A DNA stretch of 64,000 nucleotides from Victivallis lenta (lineage in GTDB: Bacteria; Verrucomicrobiota; Lentisphaeria; Victivallales; Victivallaceae), in assembly GCF_009695545.1 (NCBI RefSeq), contig NZ_VUNS01000022.1:19105-83104 (forward strand). Reading direction: 5' to 3'. The notes beneath the pieces are model-generated. The model was given only the letters and a program-made list of their open reading frames with translations. It searched no databases and had not been told where the DNA came from. Positions 8,501 to 17,800 of this stretch are shown here, one piece after another (within the stretch, counting starts at the first letter, position 1; every line of letters begins with the position of its first letter). Position numbers and translations under genes: made by a program.

Positions 8501-10882
8501 GCCGTATTTTTCGGCGAGACCGCGCATATAACAATAGAAGTTCTGCCACTGATACCCCTGGTCGACCGTACCATGCTTCCAGTCGATCAGCGGAGCTCCG
8601 CCATGGCCGCCGTCGAGGTAGACGTAGTCGATGCCATATTTCTTCACCATGGCGTCATACTGTTCCGTGAGTTTCGCCAGCCCGGCAGAATCGCTCAACC
8701 GGCGCTGAAAGGAGAGCTCCACACCGGGATAACTGTTGAATATCTGTCCACGGCGATTCCTGGAGATGGCCGCACTGGGAAACTCTCGGTAGAAGTCAGA
8801 ATCGGGAGCGATCGTCCAAAGCCAGGTATAAAGCGCCACTTTGATACGCGGTGAGAGCGCCTTGAGCTCTTTAATTAGTTCGATATATTCCGTATCCTTC
8901 GTCCATGCCCCCCAGATGTTACGGAAACGCTCCTTTTCGCCGAAGTCGCCCCAGATGAAGGGTTGGTTCAGGACCACCATGATGTCGCCGCGTTCCGTCA
9001 TTGCGAGGAGCTGGCGCACCTGCTTTACCGCGTTGCCGGTGAATTCGGGGCGCACCCAGATTTGAGCAAGAACATCTGCCATCCACGCGGGACGCTTGAT
9101 TTCCCCATAGGCCTGAACAACATCCGGCAACGCACGATAGGAGGCGAGATATTCCATCTCATGCCCACTGAAGAAGAGAAGTTTCGACTCATAGGAGACC
9201 ACTTCGGAACCGTGGAGCGGCAGCGTGGCCGCCGGAAGCCGGATCCCGTCGGGATAATAGATTAGTACATTGCTCGGCTCGTAGATGTAGGCGCAGTGGA
9301 CCGGCCAGCTGAAACGGTCGTTGACCCGGTAACGGAGCAGTGCGACCGAGTCTCGGCCATCCGCCTCGAACGCCGCGACTGCATGTGAAACACCGGAACC
9401 GGACTGCCGCGTGGGTAACTTTACATCGGCCAACCGCACCCGGGGGCTGTACCAGGGATCGCTACCGGAAAGAATTAGCTTACTACGGCGCTCCACCGGG
9501 AATATCAGCCGCTCGGAGGGAGTGACGAACCGGAACTTCTTGCCCGAAGCGTGGAACCGGATCTCCTTCGAAAGCTCCGAAACGGCAAAACGGTAGTGTT
9601 TTTCAATCACCAACGCAGGATCAAAGGAGGCGGCGCAACGGAATATGATTTCGTTTTCCTCCTGCTTCACCTCCTTAACCCGGTCGTAAAAGCCGTCAGC
9701 ATTGCTGTCGCGCTCCAGAACTTGGACGGAGTAAAGCGTACGCAGCGAATCGACCAAGATTCGTCCTGACTTGAGGTCGGCGATCCCGAAAAGTTCGCCG
9801 TTCTTCCGGGAGAACATGTAGCGTTTTCCCTCCGACTCGATTGTCAGCAAATCAGCCGTCGGAGGGCGAATAGCATCACTTTGCGGTTCGATCTGCTGAA
9901 TCCGCCCGGATCGCTTAAAGCGATCGAATTCGGCGGAATCGGTAAGATTAACATCAGCAGTCGCCCGTGTTCCTGATTTTCCGGTCAGCGTGTAACGGAA
10001 TAACTGAAGCTGGACACCGTCGGAAGCTGCGGGTACGCTCATCATCACCATGTCGATGCCTGGAAGTCCGACGTTAAAAGGCAGTACTTCACTTTTTGCT
10101 CCATTTACAAGAAGCGTAAACCGGCGGGCGGCATTGTCGCATTCGAGGGTGAGTTCCGCTTGACTCCCGGAAACCGGGAACAGTTTCCGGTATTCACTTT
10201 GGGCATAATACCCGATTTCACGATCATCTCCTTTACCGCGAAGAACAATCCGGGCGGCGGTCGCGGTGTTTTCCTTCTGAACGAGGATGTTGCATTCGAA
10301 GTCTTTGCCGACGGGCAGTTCAAAACCGGCAGTCAGGGAGAGTTTTTCCCCGTCAGCCATTCCGAGAGGACGCCCCAAATATCCTGGCGTGTTCTGTCCA
10401 CCGATGACGATTCCGCCTTTGGAGACGGCAGCTTTGCTTGGCGTATCCGAGAATTCCAATTGAATACCGCGAAGCGTCATGGCGCTTTCGATGAAGGGCG
10501 GCGTCATGGTAATTCTGACCTCCTCGGCCTTTGCGCTGAGTTCCCGTCCGGCGACCCGGTACAGGGTCTTCACTTGTTCTGTGGGAGGATGCAGCAAATC
10601 CACCGGAGTCCAATCTTGCCCTGTCCTCACTTCAACCAGAGCGGATTCAAAATTGGCGGAAGGCGCGGCATTGGCCGTCAGGATCAGCTTTCGCAGATAG
10701 CTGGGTTTCTCGGGAGTGACCGTCAGAACCACCTTTTCCGTAAAAGCGGGGAACGTGAGATCCTGTGTGTTGCCCGGTTTCAGCAAGAGCTCTGGCGACC
10801 CGCCCTGCGGTAGCGGCGTCACCGTCAACGCAAATGTGGTAAGCGTCCCCAGAAAAGTCAAGAAAAAAAGCCTTTGCTTCAT
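5519..10882 (-). CDS. Large secreted glycosidase-like protein with circularly permuted SGNH esterase domain
   Basis: A 1787-aa exported protein; a typical signal peptide (MKQRLFFLTFLGTLTTFALT) fixes the start. The N-terminal third looks like beta-sandwich and laminin-G-like modules. The middle contains a TIM-barrel-type region with VALYTWLWTIAPDSDFYREF and YGIDYVYLDGGHGG, the latter resembling the nucleophile strand of GH31/GH36-like enzymes. A CBM9/DOMON-like sandwich follows (GEWVHSADSVELYFYD). The last about 215 residues form an SGNH hydrolase whose blocks run NAGISGNN, AGTNDM, DGVHP and finally CFGDSITLG at the C-terminus, so the nucleophile Ser (about 1759) comes after the catalytic Asp/His (about 1723/1726). 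A carbohydrate deacylase coupled to a glycosidase is the likely role; the glycosidase family itself is uncertain. Confidence 0.8.
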   Translation of the reverse strand: MKQRLFFLTFLGTLTTFALTVTPLPQGGSPELLLKPGNTQDLTFPAFTEKVVLTVTPEKPSYLRKLILTANAAPSANFESALVEVRTGQDWTPVDLLHPPTEQVKTLYRVAGRELSAKAEEVRITMTPPFIESAMTLRGIQLEFSDTPSKAAVSKGGIVIGGQNTPGYLGRPLGMADGEKLSLTAGFELPVGKDFECNILVQKENTATAARIVLRGKGDDREIGYYAQSEYRKLFPVSGSQAELTLECDNAARRFTLLVNGAKSEVLPFNVGLPGIDMVMMSVPAASDGVQLQLFRYTLTGKSGTRATADVNLTDSAEFDRFKRSGRIQQIEPQSDAIRPPTADLLTIESEGKRYMFSRKNGELFGIADLKSGRILVDSLRTLYSVQVLERDSNADGFYDRVKEVKQEENEIIFRCAASFDPALVIEKHYRFAVSELSKEIRFHASGKKFRFVTPSERLIFPVERRSKLILSGSDPWYSPRVRLADVKLPTRQSGSGVSHAVAAFEADGRDSVALLRYRVNDRFSWPVHCAYIYEPSNVLIYYPDGIRLPAATLPLHGSEVVSYESKLLFFSGHEMEYLASYRALPDVVQAYGEIKRPAWMADVLAQIWVRPEFTGNAVKQVRQLLAMTERGDIMVVLNQPFIWGDFGEKERFRNIWGAWTKDTEYIELIKELKALSPRIKVALYTWLWTIAPDSDFYREFPSAAISRNRRGQIFNSYPGVELSFQRRLSDSAGLAKLTEQYDAMVKKYGIDYVYLDGGHGGAPLIDWKHGTVDQGYQWQNFYCYMRGLAEKYGKGGVSFNFKSNPIADSGIAEMALDAFRNNPALVGARIWGGKLQEKLDPDHRVIPCYWGRSDPYYTNICLGLGLLPHIECAGLSAVEPDFITIKSPFLGAMREMFRTVPVRIVPGSMLENPASKVLGFELARGGSTLYSLIPSGNPGKPFPLPAAKEFLWRNDLINPVGFKEIFTEKQQMEAWRMHGWRLSRTVNHHLMGKENTIPLRENLLSVVSASDSGAVILAVDELPTQMWLPTLPGIAVETAYGADQVTGKNTSRKKLDIAIALPEGKELGALENAEFRGLFRENGRAFAILRIGGNFKAGLKPAEKREFALQLPARISPGDTVRIPGMPFGAAFSLYSDSQLVMSTASTEFTIPELARAGRYAWKVENAVGTLAAADVEITGTKEVPLPRIPLIVRPAATRTPVEHAAVAAVVLGGGQEENADLETLTLTAKLKERPETQWNYSAAGFEFKNVRYLRFDAASDIATRYCIERRKSWAPAFAGILIDYKVGGVFVKRVALDLGMTEYTWKTPEYGTGRAPDQQVKLGNWIQKEAEEKVLLDLTRYAPTNWNGECIVSALVANVLQGRKLTLKLEAFSATDAGILTGETAMAEAANELAPFPEPVTVPGEITDFREPVNLKPALPATRLAIRREGKKARFDFVCSEPDFDTIIPQSGEWVHSADSVELYFYDPASKKLMRVAANAAGDLDAGKLRDVKVSTRMVPEKKEFHISFEIPLSQLPPGDKMRMNACRNRPRRYDEPASRWTSAAWARLKVERYATPEAFGTVCWRKLPPITIINAGISGNNTADLLTRLERDVLSRKPDTVILLAGTNDMLNSGNALSLKKAIDNLGKLVDRIQSANAKVILMTIPPCYTPYVLKRHPQSFFGNQTPQEKVDLYNQAVRRLAESKGVILVDVAQNFETNGQIGENVASYLRNPANGRTEDGVHPVAAGYRAIAQQLFDTFQCHQLRPVRLVCFGDSITLGIGGANPGRMDGENYPAYLNQLFNR

Positions 10883-10929
10883 ACGAGATCCATCCCTTTG
10901 CTGTAAATTTCTTTCATGACCTTCCTTTT

Positions 10930-11667
10930 TCAATCCCCGATTTCAAAGGAATACAAACTGTCAATGGTGGCATAAACGCCCTTGATATAATAGAGACGAA
11001 GTATTTCGGTCTTGGGTCCGCCCGGCTCTACGTGACCATCCATGTAAAGGATGTTGGCCTGCCGGGAATGGCGCGGGTGGATTTTGTAATTCGGGTCCTT
11101 GCCGGTCATATAGATGACGTGGCTCTGATTCCACTCATTGTCCGTGAAACCTTTGGCGATATATCCGGAAAAGGCTTTCGAAATGGAATCCGTCAGGAAC
11201 AGCGATTTGCCGTAATCGGATCCTTTTTTTACATTCATCGGCGTCAAAGCGAAATCGTACACTCCAGCCATTCCGAAGGTGAGACTGCTCCACATCCAAT
11301 AGTCGACATGGTCCTCGGCATACAACCCGGGCTTCACCTTGTTGGGCGAATAGGCAGGGCACATCAAAGCGCTATAGTTGCTGATATAACCATTATTGTG
11401 GAGAAGCCGCCCCCATGTGCTGTTGGGCGCAGTGGCACGCGGCCAGAATCCCTCGAAGTCGTCAGAGTAGGCCATCAGCGGTGTGAAACTTTGTTTGAGA
11501 TTGTTGATGCAAGCCGTAGCGCGTGCTTTTTCTCGCGACTTATTCAACACGGGCAGCAGTATCCCCGCCAGAATCGCGATGATCGCAATCACGACAAGAA
11601 GCTCAATCAGAGTGAATGGAGTACACATCATACTGGGTATGTGAAGTTTCCGTGTGCAGATTACCAT
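10930..11667 (-). CDS. Prepilin-like H-X9-DG protein
   Basis: A 245-aa protein with an N-terminal type IV prepilin-like signal ([16 protein letters not shown] followed by [13 protein letters not shown]) and a C-terminal H-X9-DG motif ([13 protein letters not shown]). This architecture is typical of the very large family of pseudopilin-like proteins in Lentisphaerota and Planctomycetota. It should be anchored by its hydrophobic helix and displayed in the envelope. The residue before the conserved Phe is Pro instead of Gly. The start was chosen for the upstream AGGA. It is the first gene of the glycosidase operon, about 370 nt downstream of the LacI operator. The function is unknown; linkage to polysaccharide use is inferred from recurring neighbourhoods. 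Confidence 0.88.
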   Translation of the reverse strand: MVICTRKLHIPSMMCTPFTLIELLVVIAIIAILAGILLPVLNKSREKARATACINNLKQSFTPLMAYSDDFEGFWPRATAPNSTWGRLLHNNGYISNYSALMCPAYSPNKVKPGLYAEDHVDYWMWSSLTFGMAGVYDFALTPMNVKKGSDYGKSLFLTDSISKAFSGYIAKGFTDNEWNQSHVIYMTGKDPNYKIHPRHSRQANILYMDGHVEPGGPKTEILRLYYIKGVYATIDSLYSFEIGD

Positions 11668-12066
11668 GATGTAAGTCCTTTTTGTGAAATGAATTTATTC
11701 GGTTTCTAGCGGCAAAATTGTTCTGTTTGCTCTTCTTGGCTTCGTTCATTTGTATTGTTGTGGGATTCGCGGGGAAAATACATTTTCCCAATACCTCCAT
11801 TTCTTAACTCTGCGCCTGGCTTTCTTTTCCAGTGAGGGATGCCCTTGCTGCCCGCAACGGAGGGCTGGCCCTTTTTTTGCAGGGCAGTATGTTCAGTTTT
11901 ACATATCCGGATTATGCGCAATCGCGGTTATATTGTGACATATTCATCAAGAGGTGCGACCTATGTAAGACGTAATAAGTGTTTCATCTCTTTTTTCCTT
12001 CTTTCAAGTCTTTGGGCAACGTGGAAACTATATGGTGAAGCGCTTCACTATTCGTGGCCAAAAAGT
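11668..12066 (-). other. Long leader between LacI operator and operon
   Basis: About 370 nt separate the operator from the first operon gene. The stretch contains short GC-rich inverted segments (for example CTGCCC and GGGCAG around 11850-11890) that could fold in the transcript. Short open frames here lack convincing ribosome sites. No known riboswitch was recognised. Confidence 0.35.
12027..12048 (-). promoter_or_regulatory. LacI operator and possible -10 for the sugar operon
   Basis: The perfect 14-bp palindrome GTGAAGCGCTTCAC at 12035-12048 is the same as the core of the palindrome at the lacI promoter. A TATAGT hexamer directly follows it on the minus strand. A good -35 is not visible. 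The position just downstream of lacI and upstream of the operon fits repression of the sugar genes by this LacI protein. Confidence 0.7.
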
Positions 12067-13053
12067 TCATTCGACTCTGCAACAGGACTCTCGGACGATC
12101 ATACATGGTTCAAAAAAGAAATTTTCCACCTCCTCTCCGTCAATCATTTTGAGCAGCAATTCTGCAGTTTTCGCTCCGCGTTCGAAAGTGGGCTGACCTA
12201 CCGAAGTCAGAGCGGGCAGGGAGATTTTACCAAGATCGAGTCCATCAATTCCAACCACGGAGAGATCGCGCGGGAGTTTCCAGCCAGCGGCATTGGCGGT
12301 GCGGATCAATGCGACCGCGGCGATATCGCTCTCCACCACGACGGCGGTGGGACGCTCCGGGAGATTACGGATCCAATCAAACAGGGTAACTCCCAGTTCG
12401 AAATCATAGGATGTCAATTTCCCAAAGGTCGGACAGGAATCCGTTCCAAGGACAGAGAGTAGTCCGGCCCGGCGTGGGGATATCTCCGGCCCGGCGTAGG
12501 CTATTTTCCGGTGTCCGAGGCCCACAAGATAGCGTGAGGCCATTTCACCAATGGCGAAAGCATTGATATCGACCGCCGGAATTCCCGGAAAGGGGCGGGT
12601 CATCGTAATTATCGGAATGTGTTTTTCCAAAAACGGTTGTCCCGTGGATGAAAAATCAACGAGCCAATCGCCTGAAAAAGCAGCCACCCCGTCCACACGT
12701 CTCTGCAGCAGATAGGAACATTTGGCTTTTAATTCTTTCTCATTGCTGTAGGACGCGAGCAACAGGCCATAATCGCGTTTACTCAGAACATATTCCAGTC
12801 CCTGAAGAATGTCTGGATAGAAGGAGCTGGCGAATTCTTGTTCCTCCAGCAGTACACCGACCATGAAGGTGCGCCCGCAACTCAAACCGCGCGCACCAAT
12901 GTTAGGTAAATAGCCGAGCTTTTCAGCCGAAGCAAGAATCCGTTTTCGTGTTTCGTGGCCCACCTTGTTGACGCCGGAACCGGAGAGCACATAAGAAACC
13001 GTACTCATCCCAACGCCTGCATCATTGGCAATATCCCTCAATGTAATCGACAT
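12067..13053 (-). CDS. LacI family transcriptional regulator
   Basis: A 328-aa regulator. Residues 2-50 form the LacI helix-turn-helix and hinge (ITLRDIANDAGVGMSTVSYV, then RKRILASAEKLGYLPN), followed by a periplasmic-binding-protein-like sugar sensor with the usual GHRKIAYAG and SVVGIDG segments. The start was placed at the ATG of MSITLRD, about 20 nt from a consensus promoter carrying a 16-bp palindrome, so autoregulation is likely. The same palindrome occurs ahead of the downstream sugar operon, making this its local repressor. The inducer is presumably a sugar from the mannoside pathway; this is inference. Confidence 0.93.
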   Translation of the reverse strand: MSITLRDIANDAGVGMSTVSYVLSGSGVNKVGHETRKRILASAEKLGYLPNIGARGLSCGRTFMVGVLLEEQEFASSFYPDILQGLEYVLSKRDYGLLLASYSNEKELKAKCSYLLQRRVDGVAAFSGDWLVDFSSTGQPFLEKHIPIITMTRPFPGIPAVDINAFAIGEMASRYLVGLGHRKIAYAGPEISPRRAGLLSVLGTDSCPTFGKLTSYDFELGVTLFDWIRNLPERPTAVVVESDIAAVALIRTANAAGWKLPRDLSVVGIDGLDLGKISLPALTSVGQPTFERGAKTAELLLKMIDGEEVENFFFEPCMIVRESCCRVE

Positions 13054-13080
13054 AATCCTAATTCCATATTCCATTCTTTT

Positions 13081-13096
13081 AGTGAAGCGCTTCACT
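13081..13096 (-). promoter_or_regulatory. LacI operator at the lacI promoter
   Basis: AGTGAAGCGCTTCACT is a perfect 16-bp palindrome with the central CG typical of LacI-family operators. It lies just downstream of the -10 element, where a bound repressor would block initiation. Confidence 0.8.
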
Positions 13097-13103
13097 TACT
13101 TTA

Positions 13104-13131
13104 AGTATATCACAAAAAAATGGTTTGTCAA
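13104..13131 (-). promoter_or_regulatory. Promoter of the LacI gene
   Basis: Sigma-70-type TTGACA and TATACT hexamers separated by 16 bp, reading toward the LacI gene. Confidence 0.75.
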
Positions 13132-13241
13132 GAGTCAAGTCATATTTTTCGAATCTTTGTTTGAGTTGTTTGAGTAAGAAAGTTGAAAATTGATTACAAG
13201 AATATCTTTCCCTCAGGTGAAGATCAAAAAATCACGTATTA

Positions 13242-13928
13242 TTACCTTCGTGTAATCAGGATAGTCCTATTCGTTATCAGCTCTGGCGGTCGTAAGGCCG
13301 CCAGAGCCAGTTGTGTTTTAACATCACGGAGGTACTTTTGAAAACACTTTTTGTAACGGGAAGACGCAACACTGGTCCAGCAGTTCAGAGATTCTGAAGC
13401 TCGGATCCCGACAAAACAGACAGCAGGCATATTCCCGGCATACCATTCTCCGAATTTCGGTACAAATTCTTCAAAGGTCATATTCGCCGTATAGAACGGG
13501 AAATAAGACTCTTCACCGATCGCGCACTCTGGTTTCTCTCGAATCCATTCTTTCCTCTTTTCCCAGGCAATCCATTCCGGCTCGAAAACGCTGACCGCAT
13601 TCACAGTACGCATGGGGAGACAACACCAGTAAAGTTCAATGACATCAGCATAAAGCCCTGCCATTTCCTTGATATGTTCGATTGTCAGTTTATACTGGCA
13701 TTCCCAGTCGATGAACAGCAAACCGAACTTTCGTTTTCGTTTCCGGGCTTCTGCCGCACAGAGGTGAAACATCACCGTACTGTCTTTCCCTCCAGAAAAA
13801 GAGAGATAAATCCGCTCGAAATGATCGAAAATGAGAGAAATTCGTTTTTGCGCGGCCTGCAATACGGTACAACCCAACCAGGTCTTCTGCTTTTTTATCC
13901 CGATATGGGGAAACGGATGGATCGTCAT
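13242..13928 (-). CDS. PAPS-reductase-like (DUF3440/IbrA-type) protein, probably truncated
   Basis: A 228-aa ATP pyrophosphatase-type protein. The PP-loop LSFSGGKDSTVMFH is near residue 43, and the IbrA/DUF3440 signature VGIRASESLNCW near residue 172, where most members read GIRxxESLNR. Such proteins are often carried on mobile elements and act with partner DNA- or RNA-modifying proteins; their activity is poorly known. Family members, as I know them, are much longer (around 400 aa). Here the sequence leaves the family pattern soon after the GIRASES motif, at a perfect 10-bp inverted repeat in the DNA, so the gene is probably decayed or cut short. Twelve nt separate it from the preceding gene. 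Confidence 0.65.
   Translation of the reverse strand: MTIHPFPHIGIKKQKTWLGCTVLQAAQKRISLIFDHFERIYLSFSGGKDSTVMFHLCAAEARKRKRKFGLLFIDWECQYKLTIEHIKEMAGLYADVIELYWCCLPMRTVNAVSVFEPEWIAWEKRKEWIREKPECAIGEESYFPFYTANMTFEEFVPKFGEWYAGNMPAVCFVGIRASESLNCWTSVASSRYKKCFQKYLRDVKTQLALAALRPPELITNRTILITRR
13280..13307. repeat. Perfect hairpin within the PAPS-reductase-like tail
   Basis: Arms GCTCTGGCGG and CCGCCAGAGC with an 8-nt loop. There is no clean T run on either side. It lies at the point where the encoded protein loses family similarity. Confidence 0.6.
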
Positions 13929-13940
13929 TTCAAGCAGCTT

Positions 13941-14312
13941 TCAAATATTTTGCTCCTGTTCCCGTTCACACAGATACCGGTAGAGTTTCCCACAGACGAT
14001 ATCGAACTCGTTCTGCGCGACATCATCATCAGGATCAAGCAGAGGGCCTTCCGTTTCGTTCACATTCGCCATGAAAAGCTCATGAGGCGTCATCTGGGCT
14101 TCCGGACTTCTCGGATCAGCGACGGCATGCATCACCAATATTTCTCCCAGCCAATTGAGATTCCGACAGTACAATTCCTGCTTACTGTCCGATAAATTCT
14201 CCAAATGTTTATCCAACCAGAAATCGGTGAACAATTCCTGAAGAAAGTTTATTACTTCCTCTTCCCGCTCTGCATTTCCTCCGAATGACCAATCCGAAAA
14301 ATCCAATGACAC
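13941..14312 (-). CDS. Hypothetical acidic protein
   Basis: A 123-aa acidic protein of unknown function, starting at GTG. An in-frame ATG lies 18 nt upstream, but the GTG has the far better GGAGG at the right distance, which decides the start. It is rich in Asp, Glu and aromatic residues (SLDFSDWSFGGNAEREEEVI, LFTDFWLDKHLENL) and has no signal or membrane segment. It precedes the PAPS-reductase-like gene and was probably co-transcribed with it. In related loci the partner is often a ParB-like protein, but this one shows no ParB motif. Confidence 0.55.
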   Translation of the reverse strand: MSLDFSDWSFGGNAEREEEVINFLQELFTDFWLDKHLENLSDSKQELYCRNLNWLGEILVMHAVADPRSPEAQMTPHELFMANVNETEGPLLDPDDDVAQNEFDIVCGKLYRYLCEREQEQNI

Positions 14313-14403
14313 TATAGAACCTCCTTCCATTCCGGCTAAATTTTGCGATATTATATTATAATTTCTGTATTTTTGCAATCAGCCCATAAAAATTTCATGC
14401 TAT

Positions 14404-14676
14404 TTATTCTACCGGCATAATCCTGCACGCGAGCAGTTCGCCGCAGATACAGTGTACGCGCTCCGCTTCCATGCTGCCGAACAACGCCTCCATCGACTCG
14501 TCGGAAGCGAGCTGTACCATTCCAATCTCACAGATAAATTGGAGTGACAGAAAATCCTTCGAGGCTTCAATATGTGTAACCATCGCCCAGGAGAGCAGAT
14601 AGTTCCTGTTCTCCGTGGTGAGTTTAAAGCGCGGAAGCAGCGCTTCCCCCATGCTCATGGTAAACCATTTCTTCAT
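14404..14676 (-). CDS. Hypothetical small protein
   Basis: A 90-aa protein with a clear AAAGGAG ribosome site. It contains LTTENRNYLLSWAMVTHIE and a cysteine-containing end (VHCICGELLACRIMPVE). No family was recognised. It lies between the relaxase gene and the PAPS-reductase pair on the same strand, so it may belong to the mobile element. Confidence 0.5.
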   Translation of the reverse strand: MKKWFTMSMGEALLPRFKLTTENRNYLLSWAMVTHIEASKDFLSLQFICEIGMVQLASDESMEALFGSMEAERVHCICGELLACRIMPVE

Positions 14677-14816
14677 ATTTTTTGCTCCTTTCGATTGACT
14701 TTTTCCGTTAAACTTTTATTTTGTTATGCAGAGGGCGATCCATTCCCCCTATGGATCAATCCGAGTCCTCTTGCCCGTCCGTTTGACCTTTCCGCAATCG
14801 GATGGGTATCTCATGA

Positions 14817-17800
14817 TCAGAGATCGATCCCGCCCCGGTCTCTCGGATGTTCGCGCTCCCATTGTTCACGTTGGCGGTCGATTTCCTGTTGCTTTTCCCT
14901 GATTACCTTCTGGAGTTTCCTGAACTCTCCGACGGTCATGCTGTCGAGATTTCTGCCTGCGGAACTTGGAAGGAGTCCGCTTTCGATGTTTCGCCGGACA
15001 GCGTTCTTCATCATCCAACTGGCCGGATCGTGGAAGGTGATCCGGTCGATGAGTTCCGAGGCTTCCCGCCAACTGATTCCCTCCGGAATCTTTTTAAGCC
15101 GCCCCTCCTCATGAAGTTCCCGAAGTGTGCGCGACTGCCAATCCGCCATCGGGTTGCGGCGGCGTTCTTCGGCCAGCTTCTGCTGTTGTTCCTGCTCCCG
15201 AAGTTGTTCAAGCAGTTTTTCAGCTTCTTCCCGGTCCGGCTCCGGGGGCCACTCTTTCAGAAGTCCAGCCGCTGCAAACGACTTCAACTCATCCATCTGC
15301 CGGTCCGTGGCCGGGCCGACCTCCAGCCGATGCTCATAGGCGGCGTATTCCGCTTTCGCTTTGATCTTGCGGTTCTGAAGTTCCAACCATTCCAAAGGCT
15401 CCAGTGACTTTTCATCCGCAACGTTACAGTCGTATTTCATATAAATGGCATTCCGGACCTTGGCCTTGTGAGCTTCACTCGGATTCCACTTTTTCATCCA
15501 GTCCGGCAGTTTCTCAAAAGCCGTCCGCTGGTCGTAGACGGCAATCCGCCTGAACAACTCTTCACGTTTCGATTCATAGTACAGCTTCCGGCCGGGATCG
15601 ACCGGCTGTCCCTCATCGCCGGGATGGAGGCCGAGTTTCCTGCGTATCTCCTCGATTTTCAGGTTACGCTCATGAATATCCAGCACCTCTTCAATTTTCA
15701 TCCAATCCGGAAGTTCTATAATTGAGGGCGGTTCTCTATGGGAATTGCGCCGCAGCTCAATCTCTTCCTGGAATATCGGTTCCAGCCTGGACGGCTTTAT
15801 TCTGTTCTTAACGTATGCTTTCCACTTTTCATCGAAGTCCTGCCACTTCCATTTCCATTGCGCTTCCGCTTCATACCTCCTCTGACGCGCTGCTACTTCG
15901 ACGAGCTGCTGAACCTCTTCCACCGCTCGCTCCCGCCAGTTGCACAATTCCGCCGGAATCGCCTCCGGTTTCAGCCCGGCGGCGCGGCGCTTTTGCTGCG
16001 CCGCCGCGAACGCCTCTTCCTCCGGCCACAGCCGGAATCCGGCTTCCACATGCTGCTTCTCATAAACAGCCCTGCGGGAGGCGAGCAGTTCCTCCCACTG
16101 CTTCTGCGCTTCGCGCCAGAACATCCGGAGCTCCTGCTGTTTCTGCTCATCCATATAGGCTTTCCAGTTGACCAGTGACTCCGGCATCGGCTGCGGAAAC
16201 TCTCCACTCCGGCGCCGGAGCTCCTGTTCAGTATGATAACGGTATTCTTTGTCCCAGAGCCGGAACGGAACTTTGAAACCGAGTTCCGCATGGTACGCTT
16301 TGCGGGCGGTGCAGTGTGCGGCCCATTCGGCATCGGCTTTCTCCCATGCCGTTTTCAGGCGCTTCGCCTCCTCCAGCCGCACTGTCAGAGCGGCGCGCGA
16401 CTTTTTGGCTTCGGTACGCGCCGTATCTTCCCACTTCTCCAGCCAGGCGGGAAGCGGTTGCGGCGCTTTCCCACGGCGCTGCCGGGTTGTCTGCCGCTTC
16501 CGAAACGCGGCCTCCCGGTCGGTCAGTTCGAATGCCTCACCGCCGCCATGAAGTTCATGATATTGCTTGCGCTTTTCCACATAACCGGACCATGCGCCTT
16601 CAAACACGTTCCATTGCGCTTCGAGCTCCCGTTTGCGGGCCAGCTCCAAATTCTGCTGCCGTTCCGCTTCGCGTTCCCGTTCCCAGTCAGCCTGCGGCGA
16701 CTCCTGCGGAACGGCTTCCGGTGCCTTGAACATGCCGGTTATCCTGCCCACGATCTTGCCGAGCAGACCGACCGCATGCTCTTCCACTTCGAAACGGGTA
16801 TGCTCGTTGTAAAGCCGCTCCCGGTGCTGCCGCATCCGGCGGATTGCCGCAGTATCATTCAACATCATCTTGACCTTTCGCATTGCAGCTTTAGCGCGAG
16901 CAGCCATATCTCTATAGCTGAAGTCCGGAAGCAGTTCCGCTTTCCGCTCCCGGGCCGGTTCCGAAAGCGGCAGCATTGCTCCCTCCGAAATCTCCCGGTC
17001 GCGGATCAGATCATGGATACTCGCCCGTTTGCCGGTACGGTACGCGAGGCCGCGCTTCAGGTGTTCCTTGTCCGGGCAGTGAAGCGACATCTCCCGACGG
17101 CCGCGGCTCAGCGCCACATAGAACGCTTTCCGGTCCAGCGACTCGGCCGCCACCACGACGTTTTCGGCGGTTCGTCCCTGCGACTTGTGGGAGGTCGTCA
17201 CCCAGCCGTAATCGAACGCCGCATAGTTTTCCGGCATGTCGATCAGCTCACGCGGTCTGCCGTCCGAATAAAGTATTTCGACCTTGCCGGGATCGGCGCT
17301 CACCCGCGCAAGCGTCCCGTTGTAAATCTTGTTCGCTTTCAGGTTCACCCGGAACTGGATCAAATCGCCTTCGCACAGCTCGATCTTCCGCATCTCTCCG
17401 ACATCGATGAAGTCCGAAGCTCCCTTCGCAAAAATCCGCTTGCCGTTAGCCAATACCAACTGCTTTCCCGCGACCGCTTCGATCTTCGCAACCTCACCGG
17501 CTTTGCCGACGCCTTTCATGTTGCGGATGAAGCCGATGGTCATGCCCGGCTGGAAGTTCGAAGCGTCCTTCAGCCATGCTTTCGGTTTGTTCCACGAACG
17601 GAACACTTCCGTTTCACGTCCTGCACCTCGAAGCACCTCCGCTTCCTTCAGTTTGGCGCGCACCGAAGCCGTCAGCTTATCGCACTCCTCGTGCGTCGGC
17701 GCAACCAGAATCGCACGGTTCAGATACCGCCCCTGTTCCGTGTACTCCATGTACTTCCCGGCGGCTTCCTCCAAGTATTTCTGCTTGCCCTCGTGGATGA

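Noticed and set aside
11855..11885. Plus-strand terminator (AGGGCTGGCCC followed by T run)
   Set aside because: The stem is too short for a stable hairpin and no plus-strand gene precedes it.
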